Assembly (NCBI RefSeq): GCF_022809125.1
Contig: NZ_JALGBI010000001.1
Coordinates: 2,356,001-2,420,000 of the forward strand
Reading direction: 5' to 3'
DNA length: 64,000 bases
Source of the DNA: Variovorax terrae
GTDB lineage: Bacteria; Pseudomonadota; Gammaproteobacteria; Burkholderiales; Burkholderiaceae_C
Positions 46,874-54,696 of this stretch are shown here, piece by piece (within the stretch, counting starts at the first letter, position 1; the number at the start of each line of letters is the position of its first letter). The position numbers and the translations under genes were made by a program. Below the pieces are notes generated by a model, which saw only the letters and a program-made list of their open reading frames with translations, searched no databases and had not been told where the DNA came from.

Positions 46874-46947
46874 GTCGTTTTCGGCCGGCCTGCGCCACAT
46901 TCCGATGACAGCAAATTTCGGTGCATTCGCAACACCGACGCAAAATC

Positions 46948-46968
46948 AAATGAGATGGATTCGTATTT
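46948..46968. promoter_or_regulatory. Fur-like operator upstream of the Fiu-type receptor
   Basis: AAATGAGA-tggat-TCGTATTT: an imperfect inverted repeat with the same layout and spacer as the perfect one upstream of bfd (51295-51315). It resembles a diverged Fur box. A GATACA/TACACT -10-like sequence follows within 10 bases. Confidence 0.65.
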
Positions 46969-47090
46969 GCGATACACTTTGCACCGAACTTTACCGGCCA
47001 GCCATTTTCCGTACGCGCCTGCGTGCACAGCCAGCCTCTTGTCAGAAAACCCGGCCCGCCCGACCGGCGGGCCCATGTTTGGAGGCCACC

Positions 47091-49388
47091 TTGGCACACA
47101 CCCCCGCTCGCCAGAGCAACAAGAAATCGCGCCGTTCCGGCGTGCGCAGCGCAGCACCGGCACCGTCCTTCCCCACCTCCGACAAGGCCCTGCTGCCGCT
47201 CGGCGCCCTGATGCTCGCGGCCTCCGTCAGCGGCTGGGCGCAAAGCAATGCCGCCGCCGACGCCCCTGCGGACAAGACCCTCAAGCCCGTGATCGTCAAG
47301 GAAAAGGCCGAGGCGCCCGAGGGCAAGGACGCGCTGCAGACGAAGAAAACCAACATCGGCAAGGGCACGCAGGACATCCGGGACATCCCCCAATCCATCA
47401 GCGTCATCACCGAACGGCTGCTTGATGACCGCAAGCTCGACACCCTCCGGGAAGCGCTGCACCACACGGCCGGCATCACCTTCGCGGCCACGGAAAACGG
47501 CACCGACCAGGACATCCGCCTGCGCGGCTTCCCGGTCGCCACCGTGGGCGACCTGCTGATCGACGGCATGCGCGACCCGTCCCAGTACGACCGCGACGCC
47601 TTCAACTACGACCGCATCGAAGTCATGCGCGGTTCGGCCTCGATGGTGTTCGGCCGCGGCTCCACGGGGGGCGTGATCAACCAGGTCACCAAGCAGCCGA
47701 TGCTGATCGACCAGAACGACGTGGAGTTCACGGTCGGCTCGCGCGGCTATGTGCGCACCACCGGCGATTTCAACCTGAAGACCGGCGACGATGCGGCGCT
47801 GCGCATGAACGTGATGGTCAACAAGGCCAACAACGGCGGCGCCAAGATCGACAAGTACGGCATCGCCCCCACCTACCGCTGGGGCATCGGCACCCGCGAC
47901 GAATTCAGCGTCGGGCTGTTCCACCTCGATGTCGACAATGTGCCGCCGGCCGGGATCCGCTGGCTGGGCGGCGGCGTCCCGAACATCAAGCCGGGCAACT
48001 TCTACGGCACGGCCAGCGACTTCCTCACGGGCAAGGCGACCTACGGGACCTTCAAGCACACCCATCGCTTCGACGACGGCGGCGAGCTGCGCAGCCAGCT
48101 GCGCACCGGCACCTTCGACCGTGCGCAATGGGGCACCTCGGCCGGCTTCCCTGGGGCGCCGCTGAACCCGGTCGCAGTCACGCCGTTCAATCTGAGCGGC
48201 AACACGGTGCTCACGCGGGCGGGCCTGACGCCCCGCAAGGACCGCTACGACGGCACCTACCTGCAAAGCGACTACAGCAACAAGTTCAACTGGTTCGGCC
48301 TGAAGCACGAATTCCTGGCCGGCATCGATGCGGCCCGCGAAACCGCCGACCGGTACCAGTCCGCCAACGGCATCGGCGCCAACTACAACAAGGGCAACAC
48401 CACGATCGGCACGCCCGACGACGGCCGCACCCTGCCGATCACGCCGACCTGGCGCGACTCCAGCGGCTACGCGTCGAATTCGCTGGGCGCCTATGTCCAG
48501 GACCTGGTGCAGGTGGCACCCGACTGGAAGCTGCTCGGCGGCATCCGCTACGACAGCTTCAAGGGCAACTTCAAGCAGTTCGGCTACTCCAGCGCTGGCG
48601 CCCCGACTGGCACCACCAATACCCAATTGTCCGATTCGCTGTTCAGCTACCGCGCCGGCGTGCTCTACCAGCCCACGCCGACCAGCTCGTTCCACTTCTC
48701 GTACGGCACCTCGTTCAACACCTCGGCCGACACCTACCAGTACGTCACGCCGCAGAACGCCAACACGCCGCCCGAGAAGAGCCGCAACATCGAGCTGGGC
48801 GCCAAGCTCGACTGGCTCGATGGCAAGCTCTCCACCCGCGCCGCGCTGTTCCGCACCGAGAAGTACAACGAACGCACCACCGACGCCGACTTCGCCGGCA
48901 CCGCCTACACGCTTTCGGGCAAGCGCCACTCGGCCGGCCTGGAGCTGGACGTGGTCGGCCGCCTGACGCCGCAGTGGGAAATCTACCTCTCGTACGCCTA
49001 CACCCCGGTGGCCAAGATCGACCAGGCCGGCAGCGCCGCCGCGGCCCAGGCCTCGGTGGGCCAGCGCGTGGGCCTCACGCCCAAGCACAGCGGCAGCGCC
49101 TGGGTCAGCTACCAGGCCACGCCGAAGCTGCGCGTCGCCGGCGGCATCAACGGCGCAAGCGAGAACTTCGCGCTCCAGGGCACTTCCGGCGCGGCGCAGC
49201 TCACGGCCCGCGCCGCCGGCTATGTGGTGGCCGATGCCATGGTGGAATACAAGTTCACGGAAGAGACCTACATGCAGGTCAACGTGTCCAACATCAGCAA
49301 CAAGTTGTATGGCGACCAGTTGTACCCGGGCTTCGTCATCTCCGGCGTTCCGCGCACCGTCAAGCTGACGATCGGCACGCGCTTCTGA
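47091..49388 (+). CDS. fiu: TonB-dependent catecholate siderophore receptor (Fiu-like)
   Basis: A 765-residue outer membrane receptor. TTG at 47091 is preferred: GGAGG lies 5 bases upstream and the product begins [17 protein letters not shown], followed by a signal hydrophobic core [19 protein letters not shown]. TonB box region [11 protein letters not shown], plug motifs [69 protein letters not shown], and C-terminal strand VKLTIGTRF. The Fiu/CirA-like plug suggests catecholate or monomeric catechol-iron substrates. piuC follows by 16 bases, as in pseudomonads. Confidence 0.92.
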   Translation: MAHTPARQSNKKSRRSGVRSAAPAPSFPTSDKALLPLGALMLAASVSGWAQSNAAADAPADKTLKPVIVKEKAEAPEGKDALQTKKTNIGKGTQDIRDIPQSISVITERLLDDRKLDTLREALHHTAGITFAATENGTDQDIRLRGFPVATVGDLLIDGMRDPSQYDRDAFNYDRIEVMRGSASMVFGRGSTGGVINQVTKQPMLIDQNDVEFTVGSRGYVRTTGDFNLKTGDDAALRMNVMVNKANNGGAKIDKYGIAPTYRWGIGTRDEFSVGLFHLDVDNVPPAGIRWLGGGVPNIKPGNFYGTASDFLTGKATYGTFKHTHRFDDGGELRSQLRTGTFDRAQWGTSAGFPGAPLNPVAVTPFNLSGNTVLTRAGLTPRKDRYDGTYLQSDYSNKFNWFGLKHEFLAGIDAARETADRYQSANGIGANYNKGNTTIGTPDDGRTLPITPTWRDSSGYASNSLGAYVQDLVQVAPDWKLLGGIRYDSFKGNFKQFGYSSAGAPTGTTNTQLSDSLFSYRAGVLYQPTPTSSFHFSYGTSFNTSADTYQYVTPQNANTPPEKSRNIELGAKLDWLDGKLSTRAALFRTEKYNERTTDADFAGTAYTLSGKRHSAGLELDVVGRLTPQWEIYLSYAYTPVAKIDQAGSAAAAQASVGQRVGLTPKHSGSAWVSYQATPKLRVAGGINGASENFALQGTSGAAQLTARAAGYVVADAMVEYKFTEETYMQVNVSNISNKLYGDQLYPGFVISGVPRTVKLTIGTRF

Positions 49389-49404
49389 CCGTATCATCCC
49401 GCCT

Positions 49405-50091
49405 ATGCTGCTGCACGTTCGCGATGTCCTCACGCCTGATGAAGTGCGCCAGGCACGCGACGTGCTGGCCCGCGCCCCCTGGGGCGACGGGCGCGTGACG
49501 GCGGGCGAACAGTCGGCGCAAGCCAAGCACAACGAGCAGTTGCCCGAAACCAGCCCCGAAACGCGGACACTGCAGGACCTGGTGCTGCGCGGGCTGGAGC
49601 GCCACCCGGTCTTCTTTTCGGCCACCCTGCCCAAGCACATCTCCCCGCCGCTGTTCAACCGCTATGGCGGCGCGGCGAACCATTTCGGCAACCACGTGGA
49701 CAGCGCAGTGCGCTACCTGCGCAACGGCGCCGGGCGCGTGCGCACCGACATCTCCTGCACCCTGTTCCTCACCGGGCCCGACGACTACGAAGGCGGCGAG
49801 CTGGTGATCGAGCACCCGGGCGGCCAGCAGCAGGTCAAGCTGCCGGCCGGGCACATGGTGATCTATCCCGGCACCAGCGTGCACCGGGTCGAACCCGTCA
49901 CGCGCGGGCACCGCCTTGCGAGCTTCTTCTGGATCCAGAGCATGGTGCGCAGCGACGAGCAGCGCCGCCTGCTGTTCGAGATGGACACGCACCTGCGGCA
50001 GCTGCGCGGCAGCATCGGCGAAACCGACCCGGCCGTCATCGGCCTCACAGGCACCTACCACAACCTGCTGCGCCAGTGGGTTGATACATGA
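49405..50091 (+). CDS. piuC: PKHD-type Fe(II)/2-oxoglutarate hydroxylase PiuC
   Basis: A 228-residue dioxygenase starting [18 protein letters not shown]. Iron ligands lie in [13 protein letters not shown] (HxD) and in [24 protein letters not shown] (distal His, then the 2-oxoglutarate Arg). PiuC genes sit next to Fiu/PiuA siderophore receptors in many proteobacteria and are iron-repressed. The substrate is unknown. Confidence 0.95.
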   Translation: MLLHVRDVLTPDEVRQARDVLARAPWGDGRVTAGEQSAQAKHNEQLPETSPETRTLQDLVLRGLERHPVFFSATLPKHISPPLFNRYGGAANHFGNHVDSAVRYLRNGAGRVRTDISCTLFLTGPDDYEGGELVIEHPGGQQQVKLPAGHMVIYPGTSVHRVEPVTRGHRLASFFWIQSMVRSDEQRRLLFEMDTHLRQLRGSIGETDPAVIGLTGTYHNLLRQWVDT

Positions 50092-50125
50092 GCCGCCGGG
50101 CCGCACGCCAGGCGAAGACCGCCCC

Positions 50126-51247
50126 ATGAACGACGTTCCCGCCCTGGGAACGATCCCGCCCGGCGTCGTCACGCTGGCGGACCACGAAGCGCATGCGCGC
50201 ACCCTGCTGGACAACAACGCCTGGGCCTATTTCAGCGGGGGAGCAGGTGATGAACTCACCGTGCGCGCCAACCGCCAGGCCTGGGACACCCTGCAGCTGC
50301 ATCCGCGCGTGCTGCGCCCGCTGGCCGGCGGCCACACCCGGGTGCAGTTGCTGGGCCGCACGCTGGCGCACCCGGTGCTGTTGGCGCCGGTGGCTTTCCA
50401 GCGCATGGCGCATCCCGACGGTGAACTGGCCACGGCCTATGCCGCGGCCGTGCAGGGCGCCGGCCTGGTGCTCAGCACGCAGGCCAGCCTGCCGCTCGAA
50501 ACCGTGGCGCAGGCCGTGAGCAGCGAGCCGCAGCGAGGCCCGCTGTGGTTCCAGCTCTACATGCAGCACGACCGCGGCTTCACCCGTGAGCTGGTGCAGC
50601 GCGCCGAGCGCGCCGGCTACGAAGCCCTGGTGCTCACGGTGGACGCGCCCAGCAGCGGCGCGCGCGACCGCGTGCGCCGCGCCGGCTTCCGCCTGCCGCC
50701 CGGCGTGTCGGCCGTCAACCTGGAAGGCCTCCGGCCGCCCGCCCCCCTCACCCTGCAGCCGGGCCAGAGCGCCCTGTTCGACGGCCTGCTGGCCTCGGCG
50801 CCCACCTGGGCCGATGTCGAATGGCTGCAGAACCAGACCCGCCTGCCCGTGCTGGTCAAGGGCGTGCTGCACGAAGACGATGCGCGCCAGGCCGCCGCGC
50901 TGCAGCTCGCGGGCGTGATCGTCTCCAACCACGGTGGGCGCACGCTGGACACCACGCCGGCCACGGCCGCCGTGCTGCCGCGCATCGCCGATGCAGTGGC
51001 GGGCGAGCTGCCCCTGCTGGTGGACGGCGGCATCCGCCGCGGCACCGACATCCTGAAGGCCGTGGCGCTGGGGGCGCGCGCCGTGCTGGTGGGTCGCCCT
51101 TACCTCTACGGGCTGGCCAATGCCGGCGCGCTGGGCGTGGCCCATGTGCTGCGGCTGCTGCGCGACGAGCTGGAAATCGCCATGGCGCTCAGCGGCTGCG
51201 CCACGCTGGAGCAGGCCTCGCGCGGGCTGCTGTTCAAGCCCGCCTGA
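50126..51247 (+). CDS. FMN-dependent alpha-hydroxy acid oxidase/dehydrogenase
   Basis: A 373-residue TIM-barrel flavoenzyme of the lactate/glycolate/mandelate oxidase group. FMN and active-site blocks: AWAYFSGGAGDELTVRANRQAW, LLAPVAFQRMAHPDGE, LWFQLYMQHDRG, LTVDAPSSGARDRVRRAG, the FMN lysine LPVLVKGVL, catalytic His-Arg in VSNHGGRTLDTTPAT, and LLVDGGIRRGTDILKAVALGA. Starts 34 bases after piuC and is probably cotranscribed with the receptor. A role in iron metabolism is not obvious; it may link lactate use to low-iron growth (inference). Confidence 0.92.
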   Translation: MNDVPALGTIPPGVVTLADHEAHARTLLDNNAWAYFSGGAGDELTVRANRQAWDTLQLHPRVLRPLAGGHTRVQLLGRTLAHPVLLAPVAFQRMAHPDGELATAYAAAVQGAGLVLSTQASLPLETVAQAVSSEPQRGPLWFQLYMQHDRGFTRELVQRAERAGYEALVLTVDAPSSGARDRVRRAGFRLPPGVSAVNLEGLRPPAPLTLQPGQSALFDGLLASAPTWADVEWLQNQTRLPVLVKGVLHEDDARQAAALQLAGVIVSNHGGRTLDTTPATAAVLPRIADAVAGELPLLVDGGIRRGTDILKAVALGARAVLVGRPYLYGLANAGALGVAHVLRLLRDELEIAMALSGCATLEQASRGLLFKPA

Positions 51248-51294
51248 GCGCCCGGCGCCCCCGGGGGCCGCAAAATCCACGTTTACAGTATTGC

Positions 51295-51315
51295 AAATGC
51301 GATGGATTCGCATTT
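51295..51315. promoter_or_regulatory. Fur-like operator upstream of bfd
   Basis: AAATGCGA-tggat-TCGCATTT is a perfect 8-base-arm inverted repeat, immediately upstream of a TATACT -10 box (51322-51327). It shares the arms' outer bases and the exact TGGAT spacer with the operator before the Fiu receptor. Probably Fur-type control of bfd-tonB-exbBD. Confidence 0.72.
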
Positions 51316-51367
51316 ATCACTTATACTTGCGTATCTTCAACAGCCAGCCACCTGTCTGCGTGCCACC

Positions 51368-51646
51368 ATGATTGTCTGTGTCTGCCGCCGCATCTCCGAT
51401 CGCGACATCGCGCGCCATGTGCGCGCCGGGATGGGCTTTGACGACATCCAGTTCGAACTGGGTGTGGCCACGCAATGCGGCCGCTGCGAAAGCTGCGCCC
51501 GCGACGTGGTGGCGCAGTGCAATGCAGCGCACCCTGTCGCGGCGCTGAACCGCGACCCGCATCCGCAGACGGCCACCATCCAGCTCGCCAGCTCCATCAC
51601 GGAAAGCAGGGCATGGAACTCCTCTCCACACTTGGCGGCAGCCTGA
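51368..51646 (+). CDS. bfd: Bacterioferritin-associated ferredoxin
   Basis: A 92-residue [2Fe-2S] protein that docks on bacterioferritin and reduces its core to release iron. MIVCVCRRISDRDIARHVRAGM supplies CxC and ATQCGRCESCARDVV supplies the CxxC pair. The tail after residue ~65 is longer than in E. coli Bfd (64) and overlaps the small ORF at 51613. First gene of the tonB transcript. Confidence 0.95.
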   Translation: MIVCVCRRISDRDIARHVRAGMGFDDIQFELGVATQCGRCESCARDVVAQCNAAHPVAALNRDPHPQTATIQLASSITESRAWNSSPHLAAA

Positions 51647-51687
51647 TGCTGGTCGTTGGTTCGGCCTGGTGGATCTTTCGCAAGTAA
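51613..51687 (+). CDS. Putative 24-residue membrane peptide between bfd and tonB
   Basis: A short ORF with ATG preceded by AGCAGGG. It begins MELLSTLGG, has a hydrophobic core SLMLVVGSAWWIF and ends RK, so it looks like a single-pass membrane peptide with a positive end. It overlaps the bfd 3' end by 34 bases in another frame and ends 50 bases before tonB. Good ribosome site and hydrophobic composition support it, but the length is too short for certainty. Confidence 0.5.
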   Translation: MELLSTLGGSLMLVVGSAWWIFRK

Positions 51688-51737
51688 CCCACCGGCGCAT
51701 GCCGTCTTTGCCGCCTGCGGTGGCGCTCTTCTAAACT

Positions 51738-52421
51738 ATGACCTTGTCCGCCCTCCCCGCCTCATCGTCCGGCATGAATCGCAATGTTGTCATCGCAGGC
51801 AGCGTGGTGCTGCTGCATGTGGCTGCGCTCTGGGCGCTGCAGGCCGGCCTGCTGCGCCAGGCCGTGGAAATCGTGGTCCCGGTGGAGGTGCTGAGCCAGT
51901 TCATCGAACCGCCCGCGCCCAAAGTGGTGCCGCCACCGCCCGCGCCGCCAGTCCCGGTCCAGCGGCCCGTCGTGCGCGCCGCCAAGCCCGTGCCGGCACC
52001 GGCGCCCCAGCCCGTGGCGATCCAGGACCCGACGCCGGCCCCAGCAGCGCCGACCGGCGTGCTCACCCCACAGCCCCCGGCTCCACCGATCACGGTCCCG
52101 GTGGCTGCCGCGCCCGCCGCACCGCCGGCCCCGCCCAAGGTGGAAATGCCTTCGAGCGACGCCGCCTACCTGGACAACCCCAAGGCGAACTACCCGCCTT
52201 TGAGCAAACGCCTGGGCGAACAGGGCAAGGTCATCGTGCGCGTCTACATCGGCGCCGATGGCACGCCGCAAAAAGCCGAGCTGCGCAAAAGCAGCGGCTA
52301 CACCCGCCTGGACAACTCGGCGCTGGACTACGTCATGAAATGCCGCTACGTGCCCGGCAAGGTCAACGGCGTGGCGCAGGCCATGTGGCATGAAGCGCCC
52401 GTCAATTTCATTCTCGAATAA
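51738..52421 (+). CDS. tonB: TonB energy-transducing protein
   Basis: A 227-residue protein with an N-terminal membrane anchor (VVIAGSVVLLHVAALWALQ, residues ~18-36, including the TonB His), a long Pro-rich periplasmic spacer (about 55-130) and a C-terminal TonB domain (NPKANYPPLSKRLGEQGKVIVRVYIGADGTPQKAELRKSSGYTRLDNSALDYV). ATG at 51774 (MNRNVV) is an alternative start. Followed by exbB and exbD, giving a complete energiser for the two TonB receptors nearby. Confidence 0.95.
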   Translation: MTLSALPASSSGMNRNVVIAGSVVLLHVAALWALQAGLLRQAVEIVVPVEVLSQFIEPPAPKVVPPPPAPPVPVQRPVVRAAKPVPAPAPQPVAIQDPTPAPAAPTGVLTPQPPAPPITVPVAAAPAAPPAPPKVEMPSSDAAYLDNPKANYPPLSKRLGEQGKVIVRVYIGADGTPQKAELRKSSGYTRLDNSALDYVMKCRYVPGKVNGVAQAMWHEAPVNFILE

Positions 52422-52436
52422 TTCTCTGGAGTATTT

Positions 52437-53168
52437 ATGGATTCCCAATTCGGTCTGGCCCATGTCTGGTCGCAAGGCGACATCGTCACCAAGGGCGTGG
52501 CCCTGCTGCTGCTGCTGATGTCTCTGGCCTCGTGGATGGTCATCCTGATCAAGGCGCTGGACGTGCGCCGCTTCTCGGCCCAGGCCCGGGCCACCGAGAG
52601 CTTCTGGCACAGCGCCGACTTCGCCGACGGCCTGAGCAAGTTCGGCTCCGACGCGTCCAACCCGTTCCGCCTGCTGGCCGTGGAGGGCCGCGAAGCCGCC
52701 GCCCACGTGCTGCACAAGGACGGCAACACCAAGCCCCAGCTGCACGACTCGCTGGACGTGAGCGACTGGGTCACGCGCAGCCTGCGCAACTCGATCGACG
52801 ACAGCACCGCCAAGCTGCAGTCGGGCCTGGCCATCCTGGCCTCGGTGGGCTCGACGGCGCCGTTCGTCGGCCTGTTCGGCACGGTCTGGGGCATCTACCA
52901 CGCCCTGCTGTCGATCGGCGTGGCCGGCCAGGCCACCATCGACAAGGTGGCGGGCCCGGTGGGCGAGGCGCTGATCATGACGGCGCTCGGCCTGGCCGTG
53001 GCCATCCCTGCCGTGCTGGGCTACAACGCGCTGGTGCGCGGCAACAAGGCCGTGCTGGTGCGGCTGAACCGCTTCGCCCATGACCTGCATGCCTACTACG
53101 TGACGGGCGCGCGCGTCTCCAGCGCAGCCGGCCCGGCCAACGTCGTCGCCATGAAGAAGGGTGCCTGA
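52437..53168 (+). CDS. exbB: Biopolymer transport protein ExbB
   Basis: A 243-residue proton-channel subunit with three membrane segments: ALLLLLMSLASWMVILIKAL near the N-terminus, GLAILASVGSTAPFVGLFGTVWGIYHALLSIG, and VGEALIMTALGLAVAIPAVLGYNALV. The latter two are the MotA/TolQ/ExbB domain with the conserved APFVGLFGTVWG loop. Two bases before exbD. Confidence 0.97.
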   Translation: MDSQFGLAHVWSQGDIVTKGVALLLLLMSLASWMVILIKALDVRRFSAQARATESFWHSADFADGLSKFGSDASNPFRLLAVEGREAAAHVLHKDGNTKPQLHDSLDVSDWVTRSLRNSIDDSTAKLQSGLAILASVGSTAPFVGLFGTVWGIYHALLSIGVAGQATIDKVAGPVGEALIMTALGLAVAIPAVLGYNALVRGNKAVLVRLNRFAHDLHAYYVTGARVSSAAGPANVVAMKKGA

Positions 53169-53170
53169 CC

Positions 53171-53581
53171 ATGGCCTTCGGAACGCAAGACGAGACCGAT
53201 GACGTGATGAACGAGATCAACATGACGCCGCTGGTCGACGTCATGCTGGTGCTGCTCATCATCTTCATCATCACCGTCCCGGTGATGAAGCATTCGATCA
53301 ACATCGACCTGCCCCGCGCCACCAACCATCCGGAAGACGCCAAGCCCGAGACCGTGCGCCTGAGCGTGGACGCGCAGGGCGGCTACTACCTGAACGAAGT
53401 GAAGGTCGGGGACCAGGACCTCGACCGGCTGCTCAAGGCCGAGGCCGCCAAGGAGCCGCAGCCCGAGCTCCACATCCGGGGCGACAAGGACGTGCGCTAC
53501 GAGCGCGTGGCGCAGGCCATGGCCGCGGCGCGGCAGGCCGGGCTGCGCAAGATCGGCTTCATCACCGAACCCAAGCACTAG
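53171..53581 (+). CDS. exbD: Biopolymer transport protein ExbD
   Basis: A 136-residue protein. N-terminal MNEINMTPLVDVMLVLLIIFIITVPVM contains the single membrane helix with the proton-accepting Asp (LVDVML), followed by a periplasmic domain (ETVRLSVDAQGGYYLNEVKV, LHIRGDKDVRYERVAQAMAAARQAGLRKIGFITEP). Confidence 0.98.
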   Translation: MAFGTQDETDDVMNEINMTPLVDVMLVLLIIFIITVPVMKHSINIDLPRATNHPEDAKPETVRLSVDAQGGYYLNEVKVGDQDLDRLLKAEAAKEPQPELHIRGDKDVRYERVAQAMAAARQAGLRKIGFITEPKH

Positions 53582-53582
53582 C

Positions 53583-53613
53583 GGGCCCCGTTTTTTTGCG
53601 CAGAAAAACGGGC
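53583..53613 (+). terminator. Terminator after exbD
   Basis: GGCCCCGTTTTT and AAAAACGGGCC form an inverted repeat around a short loop directly after exbD. A and T tracts on both sides of the GC stem make it a likely terminator. Confidence 0.7.
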
Positions 53614-53632
53614 CATCCTGCTTGACTTTTAT

Positions 53633-53651
53633 TTGAGAATGATTATCATTT
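53633..53651. promoter_or_regulatory. Fur box upstream of hemP
   Basis: TTGAGAATGATTATCATTT: close match to the classic Fur box, with TGAGAAT and ATTATCA half sites around one base. Ends 28 bases before the hemP ATG. Confidence 0.88.
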
Positions 53652-53679
53652 GTATATCGTGATTCAATCAGGACCCGAC

Positions 53680-53889
53680 ATGCAAGCCTCGCTCTCCTCC
53701 CCCGCCTCGCTCGGCCCCCAGCCGCATGCCGACGCCGCGGGCCTGCAGGAGGCGCCCTCCGCGCTGCGGCCGCAGGCCGTGGAAAGCGCCGACCTGCTGC
53801 AGGGGCAGAAGGCGGTGGAGATCAAGCACAACGGCGCGGTCTACCGGCTGCAGGCCACCAAGCTGGGGAAGCTGATCCTGACGAAATAG
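53680..53889 (+). CDS. hemP: Haemin uptake protein HemP
   Basis: A 69-residue protein. The N-terminal half is Ala/Pro-rich and the C-terminal 30 residues carry the HemP signature: SADLLQGQKAVEIKHNGAVYRLQATKLGKLILTK. In Burkholderia multivorans HemP activates transcription of the haem receptor genes. Here it is separated from the hmu operon by 10 kb but shares a Fur box. Strongly basic C-terminus. ATG 53680. Confidence 0.93.
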   Translation: MQASLSSPASLGPQPHADAAGLQEAPSALRPQAVESADLLQGQKAVEIKHNGAVYRLQATKLGKLILTK

Positions 53890-54000
53890 GTTTCATCGTG
53901 GGGCGACTCAGCAGACTTTTTCAAGTCTCCAAGGGTCGTTTTTGCTAGCCATCGGGCTTGCCCGGCCAGCCAAGCATTTTTTCCCATCGCCTTCCGCAAC

Positions 54001-54026
54001 AACGCCGGCTCGAAGCCGGCGTTTTG
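54001..54026 (+). terminator. Terminator after hemP
   Basis: AACGCCGGC-n5-GCCGGCGTT followed by TT. Symmetrical, so it could also act on the convergent HbpS-like gene. The 53890-54086 interval otherwise holds only repeat copy G. Confidence 0.7.
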
Positions 54027-54085
54027 CATGGTTTTGCAGCGATGTCCGCGTCGCGTGGACGCGGAGCGCTATCAAAACAGGAGCA
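54022..54085 (-). repeat. Dispersed GCTAC/ATAGC repeat, copy G (degenerate)
   Basis: On the minus strand: GCTCC-n7-ATAGC, then ACGCGACGCGGACATCG and a CAAAACCATGCAAAAC tail. Same block order and the same ACGCGAC-GGACATCG subtype as copies C and E, with a mutated left arm. It sits directly after the stop codon of the HbpS-like gene. Confidence 0.7.
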
Positions 54086-54086
54086 T

Positions 54087-54494
54087 TTACAAGCCGATGG
54101 CGGCAATGCCGGCGCGCGCGATCTGCGCGTCTTCGGACGATTTCACGCCGCTCACGCCCACCGCACCGAGCACCTGGCCGTCCTTCACGATCGGCACGCC
54201 GCCTTCGAGCAGGCCCTGCAGGTCCGGCGCGCTCAGGAACGACACGCGGCCGCCGTTGACCATGTCCTCGTAGACCTTGCTCTCGCGGCGCCCCACGGCC
54301 GCGGTATGGGCCTTGGCCGGCGCGATGTGCGCGGAGATCGGCGCCACGCCGTCCAGGCGCTGCAGCCACAGCAGGTGGCCGCCATCGTCCACGATGGCGA
54401 TACTCACGGCCCAGTGGTGCTTGAGCGCTTCGGCTTCGGCGGCGGCGGCGATGGCCTTGACGTCGGCCAGTTCGAGAAAGGGTTTGTTTTTCAT
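54087..54494 (-). CDS. HbpS/GlcG-like (DUF336) protein, putative haem-binding
   Basis: A 135-residue protein with the DUF336 fold: LELADVKAIAAAAEAEALKHHWAVSIAIVDDGGHLLWLQRLDGVAPIS, AHTAAVGRRES, and GGVPIVKDGQVLGAVGVSGVKSSEDAQIARAGIAAI. HbpS of Streptomyces in this family binds haem/iron and senses redox stress, while GlcG-type members sit in glycolate operons. Position beside hemP and tonB favours an iron/haem role, but no ligand residue is decisive. ATG at 54494 chosen; upstream frame is non-conserved. Confidence 0.88.
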   Translation of the reverse strand: MKNKPFLELADVKAIAAAAEAEALKHHWAVSIAIVDDGGHLLWLQRLDGVAPISAHIAPAKAHTAAVGRRESKVYEDMVNGGRVSFLSAPDLQGLLEGGVPIVKDGQVLGAVGVSGVKSSEDAQIARAGIAAIGL

Positions 54495-54635
54495 GATGAA
54501 GGGATGTACAGCTGAGTGGACCGCCGAGCATAACGGCTGATGCGCCTCTTTGCCGCTGGACAGTGCGCATGGCCAGCGCAAAAGTACCCTTACAAAAAGT
54601 AGGAAGCCCCCTGCGGGGGGATTTTCGGCAAATGC

Positions 54636-54664
54636 CTTGAATCCACCTAGAATGCGCCCCATCT
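54636..54664 (+). promoter_or_regulatory. Sigma-32 type promoter of yccA
   Basis: CTTGAAT (54636-54642), 14-base spacer, CCCCATCT (54657-54664). Nearly perfect match to the heat-shock consensus CTTGAAA and CCCCATNT. About 30 bases before the yccA ATG and its GAAGGAG ribosome site. Confidence 0.88.
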
Positions 54665-54696
54665 GCACGTCGCAGACAGAGAAGGAGTCAAGCAAC

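Noticed and set aside
46641..49658. Minus-strand frame of about 1000 codons opposite the Fiu receptor
   Set aside because: Shadow of the receptor gene; no start context or family resemblance.
51900..52140. Low-complexity CCG/GCC-rich stretch
   Set aside because: It encodes the Pro/Ala-rich periplasmic spacer of TonB, as usual for that protein.
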